Source: Streptomyces sp. ISL-94 (GTDB lineage: Bacteria; Actinomycetota; Actinomycetes; Streptomycetales; Streptomycetaceae). From it: a DNA stretch of 64,000 bases. Below, piece by piece: positions 42,141 to 50,043 of this stretch; position 1 is the first letter of the stretch, and each line of letters starts with the position of its first letter. Location of the stretch: positions 1 to 64,000 of the forward strand of contig NZ_JAGGOZ010000029.1 in the NCBI RefSeq assembly GCF_018614075.1, in the 5' to 3' direction. The position numbers and the translations under genes are program-made. A model generated the notes under the pieces. It was not told the DNA's origin. It worked only from the letters and a program-made list of their open reading frames with translations, and searched no databases.

Positions 42141-43420
42141 CAACGGCTCCAGCGGGTACGGAGGGCGCGGCGACTGCCGGCAGAAGAGGGAAGGGCGAGG
42201 ACGCATCCGGCGGCCACGGCGACCACGGCGCCGGTGAGCACGGGTGCGGCCGGACCGAAGTGGCTGGTGCCCACGGCGGCGGCGATGCCGGCGACGACCG
42301 CGCCCGCTTTGGAGAAGAACTCCAGCGATCCGAACATCCCGCCGGGCTCGCGGCCCTTGGCGCAGTCGGCCGCCAGCACGGACAGGCAGACGAGGCCGAG
42401 GGTCAGGCCGGCACCGAGCAGCACGCGTACGGCGGTGAGGGTGGCCAGGCTGTCCGCGACGCCGTGCCCGGCCAGGCCCAGCGCGATGCAGGTGAAGCCC
42501 AGCGCGAGACCGAGCCGCGGGCGGCGGTGGAAGGCGGCGTGCACCTTCATCGCGGTCAGCAGGTAGCAGAGGTGCGGAAGGGCGAAGAACACGCCGGAGA
42601 GGACCGGGGAGGTGCCGGGTATGCGCTCGTCGATCAGCCGGATCAGGTACGGGAAGGAGATGACGGTGGAGAAGACGAAGGCGAACTCCAGCGCGTAGAG
42701 GGCCCGCAGCCGCGCAGGGGGCTCTGCGGCCGTCCGGGACGCGGCCGGACCCGGTCCGTCGTGCACCGTCGTGCCCGGTCGCGTCGCCTCCGGTCTCGCC
42801 GTGCGCGACTCCGGGAGAGCGGCGATCAGCAGGGCCGCGGTCAGCGGCAGGACGGCCAGCAGGGCGTACTGGCGGTGCGGGGACAGCCAGGGCGACAGCG
42901 TGCCGACGACCACGGGGGCGAAGACCAGGGCCGCCCGCGCGGCGCCCTGCATCAGCGTGAGCGCCTTGGACAGCTCGGAGCCCTCCAGCGCCGCGCCGAG
43001 GTAGCCGTTGGACGCGGCGAACGTGCCGCCGAGGATGCCCTGGAGGACCAGCGCCGCGGTGAAGGCGGCGAGGGAGTCGGCCCAGCCGGCGAGGAGGAAC
43101 GACACGGCGAGTCCGAGCTGGGCGCGCAGCAGCAGCCGCTTGCGGCCGAACCGGTCGGCGAGCCGTCCCCAGAGCGGAGCCCCGAGCGCGGCGAAAACGG
43201 TCGGGACGATGTACAGCACTCCCGCCCAGCGGGCCGTGGCGTCGCCGAGCCCGGGAAGGATCTCCGTGAGGTACGGGGGCAGGCCGAGGGCGGCGAAGGA
43301 CGCGACGAAGTAGCACCCGGCGACGGCGTGGACCTGCGGGCGCCCCAGCGTCGGGCGCGGCGGGGTCGCCGGAACCGGCATCGCCCTCGGTCCGCTCTCG
43401 TGGGCAGCGGTGACACTCAT
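42140..43420 (-). CDS. MFS exporter of the siderophore operon
   Basis: A 426-residue major-facilitator protein with 12 predicted membrane helices. The loop 2-3 signature is APLWGRLADRFGRKRLLLRA, and a long hydrophilic central loop (about residues 200-235) splits two six-helix bundles. Its position between two NIS synthetase genes with overlapping starts and stops makes it the probable siderophore efflux pump, as for SbnD/SfaA in staphyloferrin loci. The ATG overlaps the upstream synthetase stop (ATGA). Confidence 0.88.
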   Translation of the reverse strand: MSVTAAHESGPRAMPVPATPPRPTLGRPQVHAVAGCYFVASFAALGLPPYLTEILPGLGDATARWAGVLYIVPTVFAALGAPLWGRLADRFGRKRLLLRAQLGLAVSFLLAGWADSLAAFTAALVLQGILGGTFAASNGYLGAALEGSELSKALTLMQGAARAALVFAPVVVGTLSPWLSPHRQYALLAVLPLTAALLIAALPESRTARPEATRPGTTVHDGPGPAASRTAAEPPARLRALYALEFAFVFSTVISFPYLIRLIDERIPGTSPVLSGVFFALPHLCYLLTAMKVHAAFHRRPRLGLALGFTCIALGLAGHGVADSLATLTAVRVLLGAGLTLGLVCLSVLAADCAKGREPGGMFGSLEFFSKAGAVVAGIAAAVGTSHFGPAAPVLTGAVVAVAAGCVLALPSSAGSRRALRTRWSR

Positions 43421-45333
43421 TTCGGGTCCCTCACTCTCCGCAGGTAGTTCGGGCCGGTGGTGTAGTGCTTGTTGATGTCCGCCGCGCCCGAGCGCTCCTT
43501 GGTGAGCAGGGTTCCGGCGGTGATCATCGCCTTCACCGGCAGCTCGTGGGCATCCAGCACCGCGGCGCGCAGGACCGCGCCGGGTTCTCCCGGACCGGTG
43601 CCGAGCCGTTCGACGGCTTCGGCCAGCCGGTCGCGTACGAGCCCGGTCAGCGTCCGCAGCGGCGCGCGGCCGTGCCGGGCCAGCCCGAAGGCGTACGCCC
43701 CCGCGCACAGGTGGAGGGTGATCGTGGTGAACAGGTCGGTGACGGCCCGGTCGTCCTCGCCGAAGATCCGGGCGTCGTCGAACGCGGCCGGGTCGGGGGC
43801 GTCGCCGCCGAGCGCCTCCCGCATACGGCGGATGTTGACGCGGGGGCCGTCGTTGTCCTTGAGCAGCAGCCGCAGGCGGGTGCCGCCGTCCGGCGGCCGG
43901 TCGAACACCAGGGAGACGTTCTGCTGGTGGGACTCCAGGGCCATGCCGTAGCCGAAGAGCGTGGTCTGCCAGTCGAAGAGCAGCGTGAGGCAGGCGTCGA
44001 GCAGGGCGACCGGGTCGCCGCCGTAGAACCGCTCGGCGAGCCGGTCGATCAGCAGCCGGCCCCCGGGCGCCTCGCTCAGCAGCGCGGCCATGGGCAGGAT
44101 CACGGCGTGATCGAGGCCGGCGGGGTAGCGGCGGCACAGCACGGCGAGGAGTTCGTGTCCCGCGTGGGCGTAGACCGTCTCGTCGGCGAGCAGGACCGTG
44201 TCCGTGAAGCGCGGCTCTCGGGCGATCACCGTCTCCAGCAGGCGCTGGCCGGCCGCACCGTCCACGAGGGTGCCGGGCTTGATGGTCCGGCGGTTGCGCA
44301 GCCCCAGGGTGGCGGTGGCGAGCGGCAGTTTGAGGTGCAGGGCCGGATCGGCGGTGAGCGCGACCGTACGCATCGACAGGGTCGGCACGGCTTCCAGGTA
44401 CGGACGGCCGGCGAGGACCGCCTCGCCCTCCAGGCCGGCGGCGCGCAGGGCCTCCCGCAGCGGGGCGCCCACCGTGAGCGGGTGCACGGGGAGCGCGAGG
44501 TGGCTGCCGGACAGCTCTGCCAGGCCCAGGTCGGCCGGGGAGGGCCAGTGCTCGGGCAGCGGCGCGGCGCCGCCCCGCACGGTGAGCGCGTGCCGGGGCA
44601 CGGCGAGCCAGCGCAGGCCGAAGCGCGGGTGGAACTCCGGGGCGTACGAGCGCAGCTGATCGTCGTCCAGCGCGGAGCGGCCGCGGGCCGTGGGGTAGAC
44701 GGGGTGGTCCAGGCGGGCGGCGAGCGTGTCGTGGGCAAGGCCCGCGGCGAGGCCGGTCCAGTCGGCGGCATCGGTGCCGTAGCGGGCCGTCAGGGCGTCG
44801 GCGACCTCCGCGGCGGTGCGGTCGTGCAGCCGCATGGTCGCGAGGGTCTGGCGGCACTCTTCGGCGAAGGCGTCGAAGCCGGCCCGGTCGGCGGGGTCGG
44901 CGAGCGCGCTCAGTGCGCCGAGCACGGCCTCGCAGCCGGTGAGCTCCGCGGCATCCGTACCGTCCGTACCGTCCGTACCGTCCGTACCGTCCGTACCGTC
45001 CGTACCGTCCGTACCGTCCGTACCGTCCGTACCGTCCGTGCCGTGCGACTTCCGTACGAGCAGCGGGAGTCGGGCGGCGTACCGGCTCTGGAACCCGTCC
45101 TCGACGACCGGCAGCAGGAGAGCGGCGCCGTCACCGCCGTCGGCGAGCCTCAGCCATGTGCCGTCCGGCCGCTCGACGACGGTGGAACGGGTACGCAGGC
45201 CGACGACGTCCTCACGCAGGAACGTGCTCAAGACCCGTAGGAGCAGGGCCGCTTCAGCAGGGTCGGCGGCGGTGGCGGCGATGGCGCCGGGCGCGGAGCC
45301 CGCCACCGGATCGAGCGTGGGCGCCTGCGTCAC
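43417..45333 (-). CDS. NIS siderophore synthetase (IucA/IucC family), first
   Basis: A 638-residue NIS synthetase with conserved segments LDHPVYPTARGRSALDDD, LALPVHPLTVG, MRTVALTADPALHLKLPLAT, ATLGLRNRRTI, and ALESHQQNVSLVF with LLKDNDGPR. The N-terminal 130 residues are divergent and contain a long Thr-Asp-Gly repeat not expected in the family. The GTG start overlaps the upstream stop (GTGA). Together with the second synthetase it should build a two-bond (for example bis-citryl or citryl-diamine) siderophore. Confidence 0.9.
   Translation of the reverse strand: MTQAPTLDPVAGSAPGAIAATAADPAEAALLLRVLSTFLREDVVGLRTRSTVVERPDGTWLRLADGGDGAALLLPVVEDGFQSRYAARLPLLVRKSHGTDGTDGTDGTDGTDGTDGTDGTDGTDGTDAAELTGCEAVLGALSALADPADRAGFDAFAEECRQTLATMRLHDRTAAEVADALTARYGTDAADWTGLAAGLAHDTLAARLDHPVYPTARGRSALDDDQLRSYAPEFHPRFGLRWLAVPRHALTVRGGAAPLPEHWPSPADLGLAELSGSHLALPVHPLTVGAPLREALRAAGLEGEAVLAGRPYLEAVPTLSMRTVALTADPALHLKLPLATATLGLRNRRTIKPGTLVDGAAGQRLLETVIAREPRFTDTVLLADETVYAHAGHELLAVLCRRYPAGLDHAVILPMAALLSEAPGGRLLIDRLAERFYGGDPVALLDACLTLLFDWQTTLFGYGMALESHQQNVSLVFDRPPDGGTRLRLLLKDNDGPRVNIRRMREALGGDAPDPAAFDDARIFGEDDRAVTDLFTTITLHLCAGAYAFGLARHGRAPLRTLTGLVRDRLAEAVERLGTGPGEPGAVLRAAVLDAHELPVKAMITAGTLLTKERSGAADINKHYTTGPNYLRRVRDPK
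44955..45040 (-). repeat. (Thr-Asp-Gly)n coding minisatellite in a NIS synthetase
   Basis: About nine perfect copies of the 9-base unit accgtccgt (plus strand) encode tandem Thr-Asp-Gly in the N-terminal domain of the first NIS synthetase, between KSHG and AAELTGC. The unit length keeps the frame. It is the longest perfect tandem repeat in the window. Confidence 0.9.
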
Positions 45334-46520
45334 GGAGTGATCTCCCAGCGCTGAGCGGCGAGGAAGCCGGCGGCGACACGGTCGACGGTCCCCTGGTCCG
45401 TGCCGGTGGCCCGCAGGACGCCGAGGTAGTCCCGGTTGGTGTGGTGCAGCTGGTGCGTCTCGCCCACCTCGCGCAGGGGCCGGTACGTGAGCCGCACGCC
45501 GTCCACGACCAGATCGGCGGCGGCGGGCGCGGCCGTCAGCGTGCCCGCGCGCTCGGCGCACGGGTACTCCAGCCGGGCCGCGCCGTCGTCGCGGGCACCC
45601 AGGTCCGCGGGCAGCGGCTCTCCGAGGTGGGTCCGCAGGACGAGCTCGAAGAGCGGGATCCCGAGCAGCTGCGCCAGCAGCAGATCGCACTGGTCGCCGA
45701 TGGCCCGGTAGTTGACCTCGATGATGCGGGCGCTGCCCTCGTGCACCGCGAACTCGGTGTGGCAGATGCCGAAGCCGATGCCGAGGGCGTCGAGCTGGGC
45801 GAGGACCTGCGCGACGACCGGTGCGGGATGCGCCCGGACGAAGGTCATCCGCTCCTCGATGAAGTAGGGCGGGGCGGAGAGTTCGGTGTGGAATCCGCCC
45901 AGGACGTGGCGGGTGCTGCCGTCTCCGAGCGTCTCCAGCGTGTACAGCTCACCGGCGAGGTATTCCTCGACGACGAGTGCCGCCCCGGGCCGCCGCGCCT
46001 GGATCTCCTTGCAGCGCAGCACCAGTTCCTCGGGCCCCTCGACGAGGACCACGTCCTCGCTGGCCACTCCCTCGCGCGGCTTGACCACGCACGGGTAGGG
46101 CACGTCGGACCGGGTCAGCTCGGCGGCGTCGTCCCCCGCGGCGAGTTCGGTGGACCACACGGAGTCGGCGCCGGTCGCGGTGAGGTGGCGGCGCATGTGC
46201 GCCTTGTCCTTTGTACGCAGCGCGGCCTGCCAGCTCTTGGCCGGGAGGCCGAAGTACTCGGCGGCCAGGGCGGCCTGCGTCTGCAGGTGATCGCTGTTGG
46301 CGAACACGGCGTCAGGCGCGTGGTGGGTCGATATCCGGGTGATGACGGCGCGGAAGTCGCGTACGTCGCAGTGCAGGACCTCGATGTCCGGGTACGTCCG
46401 GCGGTGGGCCTCGGGCTCGTCCGTGAGCAGGGTGACCGCGAGACCGAGCCGGGCGGCGGCGGGGAGGAAGCCTTCGGTCACCGAGTCGGTGGGGTTGAGG
46501 GCGAGCAGGTACAACCGCAT
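45330..46520 (-). CDS. ATP-grasp ligase of the siderophore operon
   Basis: A 396-residue ATP-grasp protein, first gene of the operon. An N-terminal Rossmann-like domain (MRLYLLALNPTDSVTEGFLP to VFANSDHLQTQ) precedes the ATP-grasp fold: KDKAHMRRHL, YPCVVKPREGVASEDVVLVE with the ATP lysine, ALVVEEYLAGELYTLETLGD, and GFGICHTEFAVHEGSARIIE with VNYRAIGDQCDLL forming the metal-ligand Glu/Asn. Such enzymes form amides from a carboxylate and an amine. It is not part of the classic staphyloferrin A or B gene sets, so it may add an extra amino acid. An AGGGG motif precedes the ATG, and an iron box lies about 95 bases upstream. Confidence 0.87.
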   Translation of the reverse strand: MRLYLLALNPTDSVTEGFLPAAARLGLAVTLLTDEPEAHRRTYPDIEVLHCDVRDFRAVITRISTHHAPDAVFANSDHLQTQAALAAEYFGLPAKSWQAALRTKDKAHMRRHLTATGADSVWSTELAAGDDAAELTRSDVPYPCVVKPREGVASEDVVLVEGPEELVLRCKEIQARRPGAALVVEEYLAGELYTLETLGDGSTRHVLGGFHTELSAPPYFIEERMTFVRAHPAPVVAQVLAQLDALGIGFGICHTEFAVHEGSARIIEVNYRAIGDQCDLLLAQLLGIPLFELVLRTHLGEPLPADLGARDDGAARLEYPCAERAGTLTAAPAAADLVVDGVRLTYRPLREVGETHQLHHTNRDYLGVLRATGTDQGTVDRVAAGFLAAQRWEITP

Positions 46521-46614
46521 GGGCGGTGACCCCTTCCGAGTCGAGGAGGTGGCGAGCGGCAAAGCCACTGGTCGGCGGCAGGTCGCCGACAGCTGAAAAG
46601 ATCCGTTGACAGAC

Positions 46615-46633
46615 TTAGGTTAGGCAACCCTTA
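46615..46633. promoter_or_regulatory. iron box of the siderophore operon
   Basis: ttaggttaggcaaccctta matches the DmdR1/IdeR consensus ttaggttaggctaacctaa at about 16 of 19 positions. It lies about 95 bases upstream of the ATP-grasp gene, in the divergent region shared with the FhuF-like gene. Iron-loaded DmdR/IdeR bound here would repress the siderophore operon. Confidence 0.85.
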
Positions 46634-46701
46634 GCCAATAACTCAAGCCCTGTCTCACCCTTTTGACGCAGCCTCGATTGATCACATCTGATCACAGAAG
46701 T

Positions 46702-46720
46702 TAAGGTAAGGCTTACCTGC
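46702..46720. promoter_or_regulatory. iron box of the ferric reductase gene
   Basis: taaggtaaggcttacctgc is a dyad matching about 14 of 19 positions of the DmdR1/IdeR consensus, with a perfect aggtaaggcttacct core. It lies about 65 bases before the FhuF-like start. Confidence 0.8.
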
Positions 46721-46783
46721 CCTTCCCGTTCTTCCTGTTCTTGGTGTCTCGATTCGGCACCGCCCGCACCTGAGGGAACACCG

Positions 46784-47689
46784 ATGACCACGACCCTGGA
46801 CGCCGCCGCGGCCGGTGCCGCCGTGAGCGCGGCCCGCGCTCTCGCCTCCCTCTACCTGCGCCTCGCGGGGTCGTGCGAGGCGCTGAGCCTGCGGGTCGCG
46901 GGCGCCGACGGCACGCCGCCGGCGGCGGCGGGAACGACGGGGACGGGAACGGCGCTGACGGGAACGACGGTGACCGGAGCGGACTTGGCGCAGCGGCCAG
47001 AGCCGCTGGATGCCTTCGTCGACGCCGAGTCGGCCCGCATCCGGGAGCGGCACGGGCACACCCCGCGCAGGGATGTCGCAGCCTCCCGCGCCCTGCACGA
47101 CTACCTCTGGTCCGTCAGTCTGCTGATGAGCGGCGCCTGGTACCTGGAGCGGCGCGTTCCGCGCATCCGCCCTTCGGAGATCCGACTGGACCTCGCCACG
47201 GGCGTGTTCGAGGTCACCGCCGGCTCCGGATTCGCCTGCCTGCCGGATGACCCGGCGGCGGCCTCACCGTCGTCCGGCATCCGCGTGGTCGGCGACGAGG
47301 AGGCGCTGCGCGCGGAGTTGCGGGCCGCCGTCGTCGACCACATGCGTCCGCTGCTGACAGCGATCGGCCCCTGCGCCCGGCGCGGGCCGCGCGCCCTGTG
47401 GGGCATGGCGGCGGACGACCTGGTCTCCGGTATCTGGTACCTCGGGCGCATGCTCGGGCAGGAGGAGCGGGCCGTGAGCGCCGCGACCGATCTGCTTCCG
47501 ACGGCCATGGCGCCGTTTCCCGGGGGCGCGGACTTCCGCCGGCTGTCGGGCCGGGAGGGACGGCGGTACCCGACCCGCACGCGGCTCGGGTGTTGCCTCT
47601 ACTACGCGCTCGACGCGGCCCTGCCGTGCGGCACGTGCCCGCGCACCTGTGACGCGGAGCGGCTGCGGCGGCTGGAAGACGGGGGATGA
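46784..47689 (+). CDS. FhuF-like siderophore-iron reductase
   Basis: A 301-residue (2Fe-2S) protein of the ferric iron reductase FhuF type, which releases iron from imported ferri-siderophores by reduction. The C-terminal cluster motif CCLYYALDAALPCGTCPRTC gives the characteristic CC-x10-C-x2-C arrangement. The FhuF domain body is seen as SVSLLMSGAWYLERRVPRI and VDHMRPLLTAIGPCARRGPR. A Thr/Gly/Ala-rich insert at about residues 48-65 is low complexity. Preceded by its own iron box, divergent from the siderophore operon and convergent with the binding-protein gene. Confidence 0.9.
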   Translation: MTTTLDAAAAGAAVSAARALASLYLRLAGSCEALSLRVAGADGTPPAAAGTTGTGTALTGTTVTGADLAQRPEPLDAFVDAESARIRERHGHTPRRDVAASRALHDYLWSVSLLMSGAWYLERRVPRIRPSEIRLDLATGVFEVTAGSGFACLPDDPAAASPSSGIRVVGDEEALRAELRAAVVDHMRPLLTAIGPCARRGPRALWGMAADDLVSGIWYLGRMLGQEERAVSAATDLLPTAMAPFPGGADFRRLSGREGRRYPTRTRLGCCLYYALDAALPCGTCPRTCDAERLRRLEDGG

Positions 47690-47726
47690 CTCCTCGCCCA
47701 CCGCGAAAGCCCCGGGGAACGAGCGC

Positions 47727-47774
47727 GGGCCGGCACCGCAGGCGTACGGGTTCGTACGCCTGCGGTGCCGGCCC
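47727..47774. terminator. 22-bp perfect hairpin between reductase and binding-protein genes
   Basis: Two exactly complementary 22-base arms (left arm begins gggccggcaccgcagg) with a ggtt loop lie between the convergent ends of the FhuF-like and substrate-binding-protein genes and can stop transcription from both sides. Confidence 0.88.
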
Positions 47775-47797
47775 GGACGGGACGGGTCAGCCGCGGG

Positions 47798-48820
47798 TCA
47801 CTTGGCGGGGTCGACCTTGAAGGTCTTCGCCAGGTCGTCGAGGACCATGTCGGCGCCCTGAAGGGAGACGGAGGTCATCCAGGTGGCGTCGTCGACCTCG
47901 TGGACGTTGCCCTTCTGCACCGCGTTCAGGCGCTGCCACAGCGGGTTGGCCGTGAACTTCTTCTTGCGCTCCTCGCCACCCGAGAAGGTCGTCAGGAAGA
48001 TGTGGTCGGCGTCGGCCTGCTGGATCTGCTCTTCGCTGATCTCGATGTTGAACTTCTCGGTGTCGCGCTGGTTCTCCGGCCGGGTCAGGCCCATGTCCGC
48101 CAGGATGATGCCGCTGAAGGTCTTGGGCAGGTAGATCCGGGTGGGGCCGTCGACGAATCGCGTGACGGAGAGGGTCGGCTTGCCGCCGTCGCCGCTGCCG
48201 CCGCCCTGGGCGTTGATGGCGTCACCGATCTTCTTGGCGCGGGTCTCGTACGCCGTCAGCTTGGCCTTGGCCTTCTCCTCCTGGCCGAGCGCCTGGCCGA
48301 GGAAGGTGATGTTCTCCTTCCAGATCGGGCCGGTCGTCTTGACGAAGACGGTCGGCGCGATCTTGCTCAGCTGGTCGTACAGGTCCGCGTGGCGGACGGT
48401 CGCCGAGACGATGAGGTCCGGCTTGAGGGCGGCGATCGCCTCGAGGTTCGGGCTGTCGAGCGGGCCGACGTCCTTGGTCTCCTTCACCGCGTCACCGAGG
48501 TACGCCGGGAAGCCCTTCTGGTCGCGGTAGGAGCCGATGCCGCCGACCAGCGGGGTGTCCAGTGCGACGACGGCCTCGACCAGGCTGTTGTCCAGCGCCA
48601 CGACCCGCTTGGGCTTGGTCTTGACCTCGGTGGCACCCTTGTCGTGGGTGATGGTGCGGGGGAAGCCGGAGTCGGCCGCGGCGGGCTTGTCCGAGGCGTC
48701 CGAGGCGGCCTTGCCGTCACCACTGCCGCCGCCGCAGGCTGCCAGCGAGAAGGCCAGGGCTGCCGTGAGGGCGGCTGCGGCGATCCGGCCGGGCCGGCGG
48801 CGCTGAGCAAAGGTGTTCAT
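47798..48820 (-). CDS. iron-siderophore ABC transporter substrate-binding lipoprotein
   Basis: A 340-residue class III periplasmic-binding-protein-fold lipoprotein that captures ferri-siderophores outside the membrane. The signal peptide ends in the lipobox FSLAAC (Cys at about residue 29). The binding fold shows RTITHDKGATEVKTKPKRVV and ALDNSLVEAVVALDTPLVGG, then SPNLEAIAALKPDLIVSATV, with a long linking helix and KGNVHEVDDATWM near the end. GGAG precedes the ATG. It is divergent from the permease genes with two iron boxes between them. Confidence 0.92.
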   Translation of the reverse strand: MNTFAQRRRPGRIAAAALTAALAFSLAACGGGSGDGKAASDASDKPAAADSGFPRTITHDKGATEVKTKPKRVVALDNSLVEAVVALDTPLVGGIGSYRDQKGFPAYLGDAVKETKDVGPLDSPNLEAIAALKPDLIVSATVRHADLYDQLSKIAPTVFVKTTGPIWKENITFLGQALGQEEKAKAKLTAYETRAKKIGDAINAQGGGSGDGGKPTLSVTRFVDGPTRIYLPKTFSGIILADMGLTRPENQRDTEKFNIEISEEQIQQADADHIFLTTFSGGEERKKKFTANPLWQRLNAVQKGNVHEVDDATWMTSVSLQGADMVLDDLAKTFKVDPAK

Positions 48821-48860
48821 CGGGTTTCTCCAAATGAGAGGGCAGTACAGAGGGTGAAAC

Positions 48861-48879
48861 TTAGGCAAGGCTTACCTGT
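48861..48879. promoter_or_regulatory. iron box upstream of the binding-protein gene
   Basis: ttaggcaaggcttacctgt matches the DmdR1/IdeR consensus at about 14 of 19 positions and lies 40 bases before the substrate-binding-protein start. Confidence 0.8.
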
Positions 48880-48939
48880 GGAGTGCTGTGAGAATAGCGG
48901 CTCTCCGTGGCCGGATCCACCCCGGGGGTGAGCACCACA

Positions 48940-48958
48940 TTCGGTTAGGCATCCCTTA
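48940..48958. promoter_or_regulatory. iron box at the permease start
   Basis: ttcggttaggcatccctta matches the DmdR1/IdeR consensus at about 14 of 19 positions. It ends only five bases before the GTG of the first permease, leaving no room for a Shine-Dalgarno motif. Confidence 0.7.
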
Positions 48959-48963
48959 CCTTT

Positions 48964-50043
48964 GTGAGCGTGACCCTCAAGCCCGTCGACGCAGGGGTGG
49001 CCGTCGCAGCCCACCGCCCCGCTCCACCTCCCCCCGCACCGCGGCGCATTGCCACCCGCGCCGCCGTGACGGCGGTTCTCCTCACCGCCGTTCTCGCCGC
49101 CGTCTGCGCCTCGCTCGCCATCGGCACCAAGGCCGTACCGCTCTCCGACGTGCTCACCGCGATAGGCGGCGGCACCGAGGGGGACGCCGTGGTGATCCGC
49201 GAACTGCGCATGCCGCGCACCTTCCTCGGCCTGCTCGTCGGCCTTTCACTGGGGGCGGCCGGAGCGGTCGCCCAGGACATCACCCGTAATCCGCTGGGCG
49301 ATCCGGGCCTGATCGGCATCAGCGCCGGCGGCGCCTTCGCCGTCGCCGCGAGCATCGGAGCCCTGGGTCTGACGAGCCCGTACGAGTACATCTGGTTCGC
49401 GTTCCTCGGCGCCGCACTGGCCGGAATGCTCGCCTACGCCGTGGGCGGGACCGGATACGGCGGCGCCACCCCGGCCAAACTCGCCCTCGCCGGCGCGGCG
49501 GTCACCGTACTGCTCGACGCGGGCACCAACACGCTCGTCCTGCTGGATGTCCGCACCCTGGACCAGTACCGCTTCTGGGCGGTCGGCTCCCTCGCCGGCC
49601 GCGACGCCCAACTGGGCCTGCAACTGCTGCCGTTCGTGGCCGTCGGGCTGCTGCTGTCCATCGGGCTCAGCGGCCGGCTCAACGCCCTCGCGCTCGGCGA
49701 CGACCTCGCCAGCAGCCTCGGTACGAAGGTCAGGACGACCCGGGCGCTGGGCGCCGTGGCCGTCATCCTGCTCGCGGGCGCCGCCGTCGCCGCCGCGGGC
49801 CCCGTGACCTTCATCGGCCTGGTCGTCCCGCACGTCGTACGGGCCTTCACCGGCCCCGACGCCCGCTGGCTCGTGCCCTGTTCGGCACTGGGCGGCGCGG
49901 CCCTCATGCTGACCGCGGACGTCGTGGGGCGGATGGTCGCCCGCCCCGGCGAGCTGGAGGCCGGCGTCGTCACCGCGCTGCTCGGTGCCCCGTTCCTCGC
50001 CTTCCTCGTCAAGCGGGGAAAGCTCAAGGAGCACACCGGATGA
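48964..50043 (+). CDS. FecCD-family siderophore permease, first
   Basis: A 359-residue integral membrane subunit with about ten predicted helices. Family landmarks are RELRMPRTFLGLLVGLSLGA and GAVAQDITRNPLGDPGLIGI (residues about 78-120), and GPVTFIGLVVPHVVRAFTGP near 280, where the helix contacts the ATPase. The GTG start is assigned from the frame and N-terminal similarity; a GTG two codons later is equally possible. With the second permease it forms the heterodimeric channel. Its 3' end overlaps the second permease start (ATGA). Confidence 0.9.
   Translation: MSVTLKPVDAGVAVAAHRPAPPPPAPRRIATRAAVTAVLLTAVLAAVCASLAIGTKAVPLSDVLTAIGGGTEGDAVVIRELRMPRTFLGLLVGLSLGAAGAVAQDITRNPLGDPGLIGISAGGAFAVAASIGALGLTSPYEYIWFAFLGAALAGMLAYAVGGTGYGGATPAKLALAGAAVTVLLDAGTNTLVLLDVRTLDQYRFWAVGSLAGRDAQLGLQLLPFVAVGLLLSIGLSGRLNALALGDDLASSLGTKVRTTRALGAVAVILLAGAAVAAAGPVTFIGLVVPHVVRAFTGPDARWLVPCSALGGAALMLTADVVGRMVARPGELEAGVVTALLGAPFLAFLVKRGKLKEHTG

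Noticed and set aside
43465..45240. Long plus-strand open frame opposite the first NIS synthetase.
   Set aside because: It is the antisense shadow of a GC-rich gene; composition is Val/Gly/Gln-rich with no family resemblance.
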